A program made the position numbers and the translations under genes. Of a stretch of DNA of 64,000 bases, positions 48,358 through 60,013 are shown in pieces. Every line of letters begins with the position of its first letter. Positions within the stretch are counted from its first letter, which is position 1. The notes below the pieces were generated by a model. The model was not told the origin of the DNA, ran no database searches, and saw only the letters and a list, made by a program, of their open reading frames with translations. Where the stretch lies: contig CM053269.1 of the NCBI GenBank assembly GCA_028583415.1, forward strand, positions 77,243,567 through 77,307,566, written 5' to 3'. The stretch comes from Protea cynaroides (Eukaryota > Streptophyta > Magnoliopsida > Proteales > Proteaceae).

Positions 48358-50463
48358 TGGAACCTTGACCAAGTTGGTTGTCATTGTTGGCAACTCTGAG
48401 CTAACAAGGTGATATGGAGGAGAGAGAGTGTCTGAAGAGGAGAGAGAGTGTCTGAAGTCCCACTGGCAGACATGATGACTGGGATAGTGCTCTAACTGCA
48501 GTTGATGTGAGAGAACAAATGAAGAAAGCTGATGAGAAAGTCCAAATAGGAAAGAAAGAGAAAGAAGAGAGAGAAAGAGGAGAGAGAGTGGGTGGGGACC
48601 AGGTGGGTCCCACCTTGGGTGGCCAGGCCAGCATGGCAGCCAGCCCAGGCCAGTAGGGCCGATGCCCGCGGCACCAGGCCAGCAGGCCATGCCAGCATGC
48701 ACGGCAGCAGGGCATGCACATAGGCCACCACAGCAGGGCATGCGCACAGGCCATGGACAGCACGACAGAAGCGGCGACTTGCAGCGCAGCGGCATGCCGC
48801 GCCGCAAGAAGATGCCGCGCGCAGCAGCCATGAGCGTCGTGCCATGCCGCAAGGCTTGCTCGGCAGCACAGCGCAGCGCAAGCACCGCGCGCGCGTGCCG
48901 CAAGCTTGCGCAGGGTCCTTCGGCTTGCGCACAAGCTGTTCGACGAAATGCCGCAGAGAAGAAAAAGGTTCGAACCTTACTGGAAAAAAATCGACTTACA
49001 GGGCATTACCACACATTCACAGGGGTATTTTGGTCATTTTGAAAAGAGCATATTCCGAATGGGAGGCTTGGATCAAGCCACGACAGCGAGATTCCAAATG
49101 GAGGGCTGTCAAAAATGCGGGATTCGGTGTAGCGTCAGATTCGCGCAATGATTCTTGCGCGTGGCTTCTGAGTGGCTGTAAGGAAGTTTAAATGGTGGTT
49201 TGCGCCGCACGGGAGTGGATCCCTGATTCGGTGGAGCGTGCACATGTTGCGCATGCGCCGAAGATGCGCATCTGAAGGCCAGTATGGACTCCGATTGCGC
49301 CTGACGCGATGAAGCCGATCGGAGGGTCCAGAAAGAATCCCGCCGTTTGCACTTTGATCCAGCGGCCTGAAGGAGATGATACCCTCTCGGCCAATCCGAG
49401 ATCGACAACGCTGTACGGTGGGTCAGAGGAGGGCGCGCTACGGTGCTTCGCACCGCATGGAATCAGCCCAGAAGATTTCATTTGGAATAATTTGATCGGC
49501 CCAACTTCAAATGGTCATATCTTGGCCGTCCGAGCTCCGATTGAGGTGATTCAAAAGCTCACGGTTTTCTCTCTCCGAGTAGAACCAGTTAGAATGAAGA
49601 AACCTGATTATTGAAGAGCTCAACTGCGATTTTGGGGAAAAGTATGATTTGGGGCTTTCTTTGAAGAAGAAATCATTCTCCACCTTCTTCCATCTGATAC
49701 ACGTGAGTATTTGAGCAATTTGGAGTGAAGTGTGAGTGTGAATGATAGCTTGATGTGAATGATGGTGTGCGAGATGCATTGGAAGAATGCCAGAGTTCCA
49801 TTCTACTGACGAAGCGTATCTATCACTACTGGAGAGCTTGGAACATCTATTTTGTGAGTACCAACCTTGCTGTGTTCACGCTGGGAAGGTAATCACGCAC
49901 GCAAACCTTGCATTGTGAGATTCATTATGTTGGGAAGGGTTTGTATACATTACATATCAATTTCATTGTAACCTGTCAAGTTGGGGCTTGACAGGATTGA
50001 GGGTAGTTGCCCAGAATTTCAAGTTGTAGCTTGGATTACATTGGTGGTAGCACCAAGTTGTTGTAGCAGCAGAAAAACTATTGAAGTAGCGTATTGGGTA
50101 TAATACGAAACCCTAGTTAGGGTATTGCCCCGTAAAGTAGCCATCACAGTGTGTGATAGGTGAACCACGTTATATGGTGTGCCTTGTAGATGTGAATATT
50201 TTGTTGTATATGTGAAGTGCGTGGGTTGCGTGTCCGGATGTACACACTAGGTAGGCCAAACCTGCGGTATGGATACCGAGGTGTGTGGCATGGTGTATTA
50301 CACGAAATGTGTAAATGAACGGATGTGTGAACTAGTCGACTCAAGGCAAGCCGGCCTGAAGACCAGACTCAAGGCAACAGTGTTCAATCAGTAGGGACAA
50401 ACCTCACATAGTTGGGAAGAATTTAGTAGGTATTGATTCACCCCCCTCAACCTGGGAATTACA
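48355..50463 (+). mobile_element. 2.1-kb solo LTR with CTGTA target duplication
   Basis: It starts TGTTGGAACCTTGACC and ends CCTGGGAATTACA, with ctgta at 48350-48354 and 50464-50468. It is related in layout to 17840-19884 and 61237-63464 (TGTTGG start with gtcattgttggcaact, GA-rich tract, ggtgaaccacgtta, ttcacccccctc near the end), but it is clearly more diverged and has a GC-rich stretch at 48600-48960. No internal region is present. Confidence 0.9.
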
Positions 50464-50468
50464 CTGTA

Positions 50469-51793
50469 TAAGTGGACATCTTCATCTCTGATTAGCAAGA
50501 CTCCATGTGTTTTTCTTTCTTATTCTGGAGTTCTGTATTAGTGAGCAGCAGCACCCTCTGCCATCCTAAAGTTGCATAAAAAATTGGAGAAAAGGGCATG
50601 CAAAAGACCTATCATGAAACAGGGTACATCTTAGGAAGATTGTTGCTGTAGGAAGCAAAAGCCGTCCATAGGTCTGGACAATTATAAACCATGTGCAAGA
50701 TTGTTGAGTAGGGTGAGAAAGGGAATTTTTTAAGTGAAAGATCATCTCATGATGAAACACTACTTTTTGTTGTAATTGTTTCCTGGGTAGTTTTTCTAGC
50801 CCCACTGGCTCTGTTGGGTCCCTCTTGTTGTTTCACAGTTTTCTTATTCTTCCTGCTGAATTCTAACAGATTGTCTTGTTCAAGAATTACAATTCTGATT
50901 ACATTACAATTCTGATTATGTTAATTTGGCCGTTGTGTGTTAGAGAAAGGCTACCCCTTTTACACAGGAGTTACTGAGACTACTGCAATGTATATCTTGT
51001 ATTTTATTTCTAGGCGGTTGCCTTTGATTCTTTTCGTCTAACTGGAAAGATGGTTACACAAATGGTCTACCATCCTATGATCAGGAATCTGGATTCGCCA
51101 CCCTTTTCTTGTAACGGTTTTAACGGATTTTGTTTAAAAATAAAAAAAATTATTTTAAGATGTTCTTTTTGCGAAAGGTTCCACTTCTATCCTACAGCTA
51201 CTACTGATGGTGAACTTCATGCCAAATTGCTTTTGTGGGTTTAGGAACCTGTATTTGTTAAACTTCATTCCAAATTCCTTTTGTGGGTTTAGAAACCTGT
51301 CTTTGCTGGACATTTTTATTTAGAGGGATTTTCTTATATGATAATATATTATTGTCATAGGGTCTGTGTATTTTTTTCCCAACTTCACCGGACTATTCAT
51401 TTGTCACGTGGATACATGATGTGTTCATTCCGATAGTTGGAGAAGATATTGAGTAGATTAGTCATATATCAAATTTGTAATTCAATTAAGGGGAGAAGTT
51501 CTTTGGTCCGGTGACTAGAGAAATCCAAGGGGTAGGGATGGAACTTTAAATAAAGAGGGCATAGTGAGGTTTTGTGTTTTTTTGAGGGTTGGTTATTTAA
51601 AAAATCGGACCAGTCTATTAGTTTATATGCATAGTGCAGCCCACCTAACCTAAACCTCTTAACGGATATGTTTCGGTCAAGACATATAAACCCAGACACC
51701 AATTAGGCCTAGACTGTAACCAACCCAGACCAACTTGTTGACACCCCTACATTAAAGTGTTATATAATTTACAATTTTTTATTTTTTATTTTT

Positions 51794-51875
<82 letters not shown>

Positions 51876-51989
51876 CTAATTTAGTATAATACAGTTGTAA
51901 AATATTATCATTCATATGTAAACTCATTTGAATTTTTTTTTTACTCAAAACTTAGAAGAACTTTTACACGATACTAGCACATACAACCA
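50469..51989. other. Repeated 3' flank, exon-like stretch and AT repeat
   Basis: 50469-50640 matches 55105-55245 downstream of the F-box gene. At 51014-51105, after ttatttctag, an open stretch reads AVAFDSFRLTGKMVTQMVYH, then PMIRNLDS. It looks like an exon, but no family comes to mind. The rest is AT-rich. Confidence 0.4.
51797..51872. repeat. (TA)n microsatellite
   Basis: About 38 uninterrupted TA units. Confidence 0.96.
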
Positions 51990-53010
51990 TTTGCGGCTTT
52001 TGAAATAGTGAAATACCTTCGATGAAAAAACTGTACTACCCCTAAAGTATATTAAGCTTCTAATTGTCTTTTAGCAAATTCGCACAGTAGCAAAATTATT
52101 AATCATGTGAGTTGGATACGAAAGAGAGGTTCCATTTTTTATTATAAAGAGATTAATTTTTTTTTTTCAAATTCATTTTCTAAATTATTCTAATGTCATT
52201 AGATGATATTAAGATTTTCTTTATTTATAGTATTTACCCTGATTTTTGTAATATTTATACTATTTTTATTCATTTCTTAGGTATTGTTTTATAAGAGCAC
52301 TTTCATCATTTAACATATTAAATTTAAGGAAAATTACAAGAATATCCCAAGAAGGGATTTCACTTTACAAAGTTCATTGTGGCTTCCTCAACAGTCTACT
52401 CTTCTTCTTTCTCTCTCATTCGGACAACTTCACATGTTAACTTAATTATAAGTCAAGGAAAAAAAATATGGGGGAGGGATCTACATGCTTGTGGGGTATA
52501 TTAAAATTTTATACGTCAGTGGAAAAATATGAGCACAAGAAGAATCAATAGATAATCACTTGGAAGTTGGCAGGGAGAGGAAAAAGATATATAAATTTCA
52601 AAAAAAAAAAGAGATAAAGTCAAAAGGACATGTCAATACATACTTCTTTTTCCCATAAATAAATAAAGAAAAAAAAAATATGGAAGTTAATAAATCATTG
52701 AGACTTGCTCAAACCAAAATAGAAAAAACTCAATCAATACATTTATTATTTCCGGACCATTGCAAATAGACATTTATTAGTCCAATAGCTTATTTTTTTT
52801 ATTTTTGTTTGGGGGTGTGGAGTGTGCGGTTTGTGGTCCACCAGTCTGGATCAAGATCAAGTGCTTGAACTTAAGGATCGGATCGGCCACTGGTAATCTC
52901 AATCTGATCTAGAGTCGGATCAGCCCAGATACAAAACAAAATGTTATTTATATGAACCATCATACGCGTATAGAATATAACCATCACATTACAATAAATG
53001 AGAAAATACA
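51990..53010. repeat. Direct repeat upstream of the intact F-box gene
   Basis: It matches 55250-56237 in the same orientation over about 1 kb (ataccttcgatgaa, actacccctaaagta, atcatgtgagttggatac, gtggtccaccagtct, ggatcgg near the end), with many small differences. It extends at least to the accatcacatt site at which the other copy is cut. Confidence 0.8.
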
Positions 53011-53571
53011 ATACCAAAAACACCCCTCTTATACATTCTCTATTCTGAGAAAACATTTCTAAGAAATATATTCCAAAAATGAATCACAAAGAAAGCCTAA
53101 ATTTATATCAAACTCTGGAATGAACCAAAGGATCATAATTGGATCAAGCAGATGATAATACCAAAACCCATGATAAAATAGAGGGACATGGTTGTATGTT
53201 AGGTTATTAGATAAGGGCCAAGGTTCTCAGTCCGGCTATACCCCTTAGGCACTCTCGCATGAGGGGATGAAGGGGATGAAGTGGTCATTTCATCCCAAAG
53301 TGATAGGGTTACAGATCAGGTTCAACTAAAACCTTAGCCGGGCTCTAACCGGCCCGATCCTGAATATGGAATTCTTAACTGGACCGTTGGGCTTGGCTTG
53401 AGCTGAGCCAAATTTGAACCGTTGAATAAAGTGTAAATAGCGGAAATTCATCGTCTGCTACTGGCCTGCAACTCTTTTTTTTTTTCTTCCTTCTCTTCTT
53501 GAGACATTCTTTCCCTTTCTTTTCCTCGTCTTTCTCTTGGTTCTGCGACTTGAAAGCAAACAAATAAGAAA

Positions 53572-54804
53572 ATGGATGAAAGCAGAAAATTGGAGAAGGG
53601 GAAAGCGAAGCAGCTGAGTAGTAAGATATCATCGTTTGTTTTCCCAACCGATGTCGAGGAAAATATCCTCTCAAGGCTGCCTGTGAAGTCCCTAATGCGC
53701 TTCAGGTGCGTATGCAAGAATTGGTGCAATCTAGTTACCAAACCACATTTCATCAAAATGCAACTCAATCGATCAACCCAAATCAAAGATGGCTCTAAAT
53801 TAGTCTTTGCTAATGAAGGTAAAATCTACTCTTTAGATGTTGAGGCATATGGAAAAGCAGAGCAAAAAGATTATATGCACAACGAATGTAGGATTTTACC
53901 ATTTCCAGTTGATCTGGGATGGGATTGTGATGATCCGAACTTGCGTATTATAGGTTCTTCTAATGGCTTACTCTGTTTATATGCTTTTTCTAGCTTGTGT
54001 TTGTTGAACCCAGTCACCAACGAATACAAGAGGTTGCCCGACCCAGAAATTCTTCCTTATTCTTTTAATGATTATGTGTTCGGTTACAGTCCCAGAACCG
54101 ATGAACACAAGGTGGTGGTAATTACAGAACACGTCATGAATGAAGAGTATACACATATAGATATCTGGGTGTACACGCTGAGGACTAATTCTTCTTGGAG
54201 ATTAATTGAGGGTACCACGTACATGATCCACCCACATAATCATGCACTGGTAAATGGAGCTATTCATTGGATCGCAAGTGGCATGCCAGGTTACTTAATT
54301 CTGCTCCTTTCGTTTGATTTTGAGGATGAGAAGTTCAGGTTGTTGTCTCTGCCTAAAATCTTCCGCCGAGAAGACACTCTTCACCCCATGGGATTGGTAG
54401 AATCGGGTGGTTTTCTTTCTCTCTGTCATTGGAAGGATGATGGGAATTTTGACGTTTGGATCATGAAGGATTATGGTGATGAACGATCATGGACTAAGCA
54501 ATTTTCTATTATGGAGCCAACATTGTCTGGGATTGGGGATTTCTTTATACCTTTATGCATTCTGAAGAACGATAAAGTTGTATTGTATGAAAGGGATCTT
54601 GGTATTTTCATACTTGATGCAGTGAAGAAAGAGATTTTCTATTATGATGTTAAGCCTCCAATAAGTCATTGTGGTGCAGAAATGTATTTGGAGAGCCTTG
54701 TTTCTCTGAGGACTGGCGGTGGAGTAGATTGTAGCAGTGAACAGGAGCGAAGAGAAATGGAACAGAAACAAGAGGTTGAGTGTTTGAAATATTTATGTAT
54801 TTAA
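53572..54804 (+). CDS. F-box protein with F-box-associated (FBA) domain, CPR1/CPR30-like
   Basis: This 410-residue protein is the only intact F-box copy here. Such proteins are substrate adaptors of SCF ubiquitin ligases: the F-box binds Skp1/ASK and the FBA region binds the target. The F-box lies at about residues 22-65 (FPTDVEENILSRLPVKSLMR, FRCVCKNW). The FBA domain runs from about 110 to 380 (VFGYSPRTDEHKVVVI, WVYTLRTNSSWRLIEG, HALVNGAIHWIASG, LLSFDFEDEKFRLLSLP, FDVWIMKDYGDERSWTKQFS). The start is supported by the conserved MDESRKLEK beginning and the leader shared with the copy at 4132. A good donor (54775) and acceptor (tcttgtag, 54839) suggest a 65-bp intron in phase 0 that would replace the last residues with DLDVF and a stop at 54855-54857. 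The target is unknown; relatives control defence receptors, which I cannot infer here. Confidence 0.92.
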   Translation: MDESRKLEKGKAKQLSSKISSFVFPTDVEENILSRLPVKSLMRFRCVCKNWCNLVTKPHFIKMQLNRSTQIKDGSKLVFANEGKIYSLDVEAYGKAEQKDYMHNECRILPFPVDLGWDCDDPNLRIIGSSNGLLCLYAFSSLCLLNPVTNEYKRLPDPEILPYSFNDYVFGYSPRTDEHKVVVITEHVMNEEYTHIDIWVYTLRTNSSWRLIEGTTYMIHPHNHALVNGAIHWIASGMPGYLILLLSFDFEDEKFRLLSLPKIFRREDTLHPMGLVESGGFLSLCHWKDDGNFDVWIMKDYGDERSWTKQFSIMEPTLSGIGDFFIPLCILKNDKVVLYERDLGIFILDAVKKEIFYYDVKPPISHCGAEMYLESLVSLRTGGGVDCSSEQERREMEQKQEVECLKYLCI

Positions 54805-54857
54805 GTATTCATGTTTAACTTATTTACTCCATCTTGTAGGATCTTGATGTGTTTTAA

Positions 54858-55249
54858 TTTGTTGTGAACACCTTTTTCTTTCACTGCAATCTTTGCAATC
54901 ACCTATGAATTGTTGTTCTTCCACTACAATTAGTGTCTCTTCTGAAGACATCTTCATTTCTTTACTGACAAATAGAGTGGCTTGTGGGAGTTACTGTTTC
55001 CTATACTTTCTTTCATCTGCTCCATCAGGCATGACTCATGCGGGATTCAGAAGCCAGAAAAGGCAAAACTTGAGAAGCCAGAAAAGGAAACGGTTGCTGT
55101 TTAAGTGCTGGACATCTTCATCTCTGATTAGCAAGACTTCAGGTGTTTTTCTTTCTTATTCTGGTGTTCTGTATTATTGAGCAGCAAAAGAATTGGAGAA
55201 AAGGGCAGGCAAAAGGCCTATCATCAAATAGGGTACATCTTAGGCTTCT
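54858..55249. other. 3' flank of the F-box gene
   Basis: It contains ctgctccatcaggcatgact, which is the point where the truncated copy at 4132 rejoins, and two copies of agaagccagaaaagg (55050, 55071). It also matches 48319-48354 plus 50464-50640. No separate gene is supported. Confidence 0.55.
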
Positions 55250-56237
55250 GAAATACCTTCGATGAAATACCCTTGATGAAATAACCATACTACCCCTAAA
55301 GTACGTTAAGCTTCTGATTGTTTTTTAACAAATCCGCATGGTAGGAAAAAATATTAATCATGTGAGTTGGATACAAAAGAGAGGTTCCATTTTGGTTTGA
55401 TTATAAAGAGACTTTTTTTAAATTCATTTTTCAAGTCATCCTAATGTCATTAGATGATATTCAGATTTTCTTTATTTATAACATTTACCCTATTTTTTTT
55501 AATATTTATACTATTTTTATTCATTTCTTAGGTATTCTTTTATAAGAGCACTTTCATCATTTTGCATATTAAATTTAAGAAAAAAAATATAAGATTACCC
55601 CAAAAAGGGATTTCACTTTACAAAATTCATCATCGCCTTCGTCATCAATATTCCCTTTTCCTTTCTCTCTCGTTCGACAACTTCACATATTCACTTAATT
55701 ATTAGTCAAGAAAAAAAAAATATGGGAGAAGGATCTACATGTTAGTGGGCTATTTTAGAATTTTATATACTAGTGGGAAAATATGAGTACAAAAAGAATT
55801 GATAAATAATCACTTGGAGGACGGAGGAAAAAAAGACCTAAATTTCAAGAAAGAGAGAGATAAAGTTAGAAGTATATGTTGATGCATACTTTTTTTCCCT
55901 TAAATAAATAAAAGAAAAGGAAAAGAAGGATGTTAATAAATCATTGAGACTTGGCCAAACCAAAATAGAAAAAGTTCAATCAATACATTTATTATTTTCA
56001 GACCTTTGCAAATGGATATTTATTAGTCAAATAGCTTTTTATTTTATTTTATTTTTTGTTTCGGGTGGTTGGGGGGGTGCGGTTTGTGGTCCACCAGTCT
56101 GTATCAAGATTAAGTGCATGAACTCAAGGATCGGACCGGCCACTGGTAATCCCAATCTGGTCTAGAGTCAGATCAGCCCAGATATAACTAAGCAAAATGT
56201 TATATGAACCATTATGCACATATCGAATATAGCCATC
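55250..56237. repeat. Direct repeat downstream of the F-box gene, cut by the Athila element
   Basis: This is the second copy of 51990-53010. Its match ends at tatagccatc (56228-56237), where the Athila LTR starts; in the other copy the sequence goes on without break (aaccatcacattacaataaa). Confidence 0.8.
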
Positions 56238-58299
56238 TGGTAACGTGTCGAATGCACTAATTTTAATTAAATATTTATTTATTGACCTGATTAATAAACT
56301 GTAAATATGATAAGCAAAGGTCGATCCCATAGACAATGATTTGATCAAAATTTATATTCTACTCAAACTAAATATATTAATTAATGCTAAGCAAACACAA
56401 TAACGAATTGGGGTTTTGGTTGGTTTAATCAAATTAAAAGTAAATTGATAAATTTAAATAGAAAAATAATTAGATGAGAAGATTTAGTTCCTGATTCAAT
56501 ATCTACCCACACATGCAATGAGTAAAATTAATTGCAACGTTAATCCCTTCCTCCTAATTAGAATTAAAGACCCTAGATAACAATACGTTCTGTTACACGA
56601 GTTTTCCCTTAAGTATCTCAACTGAAACAAGCTATTCAGAGAGATCTAACTATTGAACAACACTGGATAAACTTTTAATGTTTAATTCAATGACAACATT
56701 AAGAGAGTGAAAAATAGATCAATTTAAGCAATAATCACACACAAGCGAGGATTATTTAACTTAGGTTATATTATTCATAATGATGAGATGAAAATTTGGA
56801 CATAATCATCTATTATTGTTTGCTACTAATGATTAAAACCAGGACGATTACGTATCACATATTCTAAATCTAACAATTAATATTAATCTAACTGATTTAG
56901 CAGGCTATTACTGAATTATTCAGATAAATATCATAAATAAAGAGAAAAGAATAACATAATCAATTCCAATAAAAGAGAGAAGAAGAAGAACGTTACTGAA
57001 TAGAGAGTACATTATTGACATGAGTTTGAGTTTCAAAATCCCCTTGAACTGAATGAGAAAATTAGTCAGACATTACAATTCTTTCAGAGAGAGAAAAATT
57101 TCTAACAAAAGAGAGAGAGAGATTGATTATCTTCAATACTAGTGCTCTATATATAAAACATGACAGTCTTTTTTAACTTAGATTTTTTTTTTTTTAGTAA
57201 ATAGATAATTTATTAAATCCAAAACAATAGAGAACACAAACAAACCACCACTAGGAGAATGAACCCCTAAAAGAGGACACAACAACAAAGCGAATCTCTA
57301 GGGCTGAGGTAACACACTCCCTCTACCCAGGAGACCAAAAAGAAACATTGAAAACTACAAACTAGGCACGACAAATAGAAGGGCTACAACATACGAACTA
57401 CACCCTCCGGGCTAGAGACGCCATCCCAATCCATCGTAAGATTGAAGACCGATGGATTCTCAACAAATAAATCTATGCGAGATGCCCCAGAAGATGAGGT
57501 GAGATCTTCTGAGCAAGCCATGCCTTTTCTTCTCTCTCTTCATTCAAGGAACAATGGTGATTCAATAAATCCTTAGACTTCTTACGGGCCAGTCATTCCC
57601 ATTCCTGGGATTCCTCATTTGAAGAATGATAAAGAAGGGTATCTTGAGACCTTGCATACCACGATTCTTTAGAACAAAATTTATCATCATGATCCGGATG
57701 GATTGGAGTAGGCAAAGTTGCCAAAGGGACGATATCCAAAGGACTTCCTGATTAGTTGAGATCAGAACTTAGAATTCTTTCTTTGTGTAGGATTCCTTTT
57801 CTATTTAGAATTCTAAATTGTAGAGTTTTTTTTTTTTCAGAATCTTCTATTGTAGATTTCCTAACTTGATTAGGAGACTCTTTATGAAAATTTTTTCCAT
57901 CGATGAATGCTTTAATCAGATTGTATGACTGCTCCAATTCAGATTCGGATCAAATTTTCGTGTCAGACTTTGAGGGAACGTTTAGAGGCGTTTGGAGGCC
58001 CAAACAAATTTGGATTTTTCTTCATAATATAATTCCGAAAAATTTAAGACACCATCTACAATTTTACTGAAGACAATTTTTCAATTCTGAAACTCTTTCC
58101 ACTTCAAAAACCTGTACGAAACTCAGAACGTCAATATTAAAAATGCTGAATTTTTTTTTTATCTTTTAGCAATTAATTCACAAAATCTCTGAAATATACT
58201 AAACTTATAAAATTCATTCTATTCAGTTCAGTAAGGCATAAAACATATTAAAAAGTATAGTGTAAAATGAATAAAAATATAGAAATCATACACTTATCA
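56238..58299 (-). repeat. 3' LTR of the Athila-like element
   Basis: On the minus strand it begins TGATAAGTGTATGATTTC and ends CGACACGTTACCA. Without the 591-bp insertion it is about 1.47 kb, matching the solo LTR at 17017-20504 without its own insertion. Confidence 0.9.
57183..57765 (-). mobile_element. Poly(A)-tailed retroinsertion (LINE-type, 5'-truncated) in the Athila LTR
   Basis: On the minus strand the insert ends in aattatctatttact followed by an A-run (plus: t-run at 57183-57195). It is flanked by aacttaga on both sides (57175-57182, 57766-57773), and the uninserted LTR at 17530 shows the empty site. An 8-bp duplication and a 3' A-tail mean target-primed insertion. A short open stretch (SVFNLTMDWDGVSSPEGVV) may be the end of a LINE ORF or of a gene transcript. 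Confidence 0.8.
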
Positions 58300-59606
58300 A
58301 ATACCCCCACACTTAGCTTTTGTAAGTCCTCAGGCAATGAAAAATATTAAAATAAAATAAAATAAAACCTTAACTCACTTTTGGAGGAATCACGATTGCA
58401 TTTAGCATATGCAACAAGCCTTTAAACCCCTAGGTCACTCCTAGTGGACGAGTTGTGTCTCGTGAGTGTTTTTAGAAAATAAACACACAAAATTCATATA
58501 AAAATTTTAAACTTTAACTTTGGTATTTAGAAAAAAGAATATACACACATCCTATTATTTAAGACACTCAACTTAGGATCAAGAAAATAGAAAAACCTCT
58601 ACATTTAAACTTTATTACCTCATATGATTCAAACACTAAGAACCCATCTTTAATTAAGAAATTTTGTTATATTTTTAAAACATATTTTTTCTTAAGGTAA
58701 AACCTATGATAATACACTGGCAACCAAGACCCAAGATTTTGAGTCTATCCATATTCAGATTTCAACACTTCTATTTCATATTTTTTTTCTTACTCTTCCT
58801 CTTTAAGCTACTCCACTACAGTTGGCTTGAAAAGTATAGGTGGTTATACATTCCCATGTTACTTATATAACTTTATTTTTTTACATATATCCTTAACGGC
58901 ATTGATGCCAGAGAGTACTTTTTTTTATTCTTTTTCAAGAAATCTTATCCAAGGAATTTCAATCAAGACACCTTGCTTCCTGAGGCGGAACGTCTTGTTT
59001 AGTTTCAAGAACATAAACTCTTCTTATCATTTCTTTTCAATTTTTTTAAGGTCTCAGCTTTAATCAAAGGCTTAAATTACCAATTAGAATCATAAAAGAT
59101 TTATATATTTAGGTCAGGTAATATGTATTTTCTAACTCGATTTCCACCTCAAGATACAAACTAGGTATTATCCTCACATAAATTTTTATTACTTTGCATG
59201 TGATGTGTCCTAAGTCTCTCTCTCCTTTTGCTTTTGTGTCAAAAATCATAGAAATAGTGTATGACTTTATCAAAAATCAATGTTAAAAATATTAAAATTT
59301 TTCATGAAAACTACTCTCAAAGTACATTAACACTAAAAGAAACTAAAAATAAAAACATGACACTAAATAAAAAAAAAATTTAAAGCTAAGTAAAACATAA
59401 AACTCTAAATAAAACTAAAATTCTTATGACAGATCTTAATTTCTCCCTCTCTTCCCCCACACTTAAATTTGACATTGTCCTCAATGAAAAATAAGAACAC
59501 AAAAGAAAACAATTAATAGAGAGAAGAAAGACACATATATTTTTTTGGGTTACCTCTCAAACAGCGTATTTGTTTAACATCGTTAGCCCAATGCTAGCTT
59601 TGTCCA
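58300..59606 (-). other. Non-coding 3' region of the Athila-like element
   Basis: It lies between the integrase end and the 3' LTR. It contains cttcccccacacttaaattt (59452), a purine-tract-like stretch on the minus strand typical of this place in Athila elements, and A/T-rich text without a recognisable env-like frame. Confidence 0.6.
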
Positions 59607-60005
59607 TCACTCCTCATAAATAGGATCTACTAGTCCCACTTCTTCAACATTGTCCATTGAAAAATCATCATAGTAAAATTTAAGTCTGTGATCATTCACT
59701 TTAAACATCTTGTTTGTTTTCAAACTCTTTATTTTCACTGCACCATGATGAAAAACATTAGTTACAACAAAATGGCCAATCCAACGGGAACGTAACTTTT
59801 CTAGAAGTAGCTTAAACCGTGAATGAAAGAGAAGAATTTTTTAGTCAACTACAAAAATTTTTCTAGAAATCATCTTGTTGTAAAAGGCTTTGATTTTTGC
59901 TTTGTAAATATTGGAGCTCTCGTAGCATCATTCCTCAACTCTTCAAGTTTTTACAGTTACAACTTCTTTTGAACACCAGCTTCATTCATATTTATATTGC
60001 AATGC
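59607..60005 (-). pseudogene. Athila integrase C-terminal remnant
   Basis: On the minus strand: HCNINMNEAGVQKKL, stop, KLEELRNDA, a frameshift, then LLFHSRFKLLLEKLRSRWIG, HFVVTNVFHHGAVKIKSLKT and KMFKVNDHRLKFYYDD, with stop at 59607-59609. The pattern LRSRWIGPF....V.PHGAVEI......FKVNGHRLK is the integrase C-terminal end in Athila-type gypsy elements. The catalytic core upstream is missing, since the preceding bases belong to the linker before RT. At least one stop and one frameshift break it. Confidence 0.85.
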
Positions 60006-60013
60006 TTGACTGC

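Noticed and set aside
48268..48934. Three overlapping long minus-strand frames (146-211 codons), Ala/Cys/His-rich
   Set aside because: They lie wholly inside a solo LTR in a GC-rich block where stops are rare in all frames. There are no known domains, and the related LTRs do not conserve them.
51990..56237. F-box gene captured in an LTR retrotransposon, with the direct repeats as LTRs
   Set aside because: The repeats lack TG...CA ends, a primer site and a purine tract, and the first extends beyond the matching end of the second only because Athila cuts it. Tandem duplication explains the data better.
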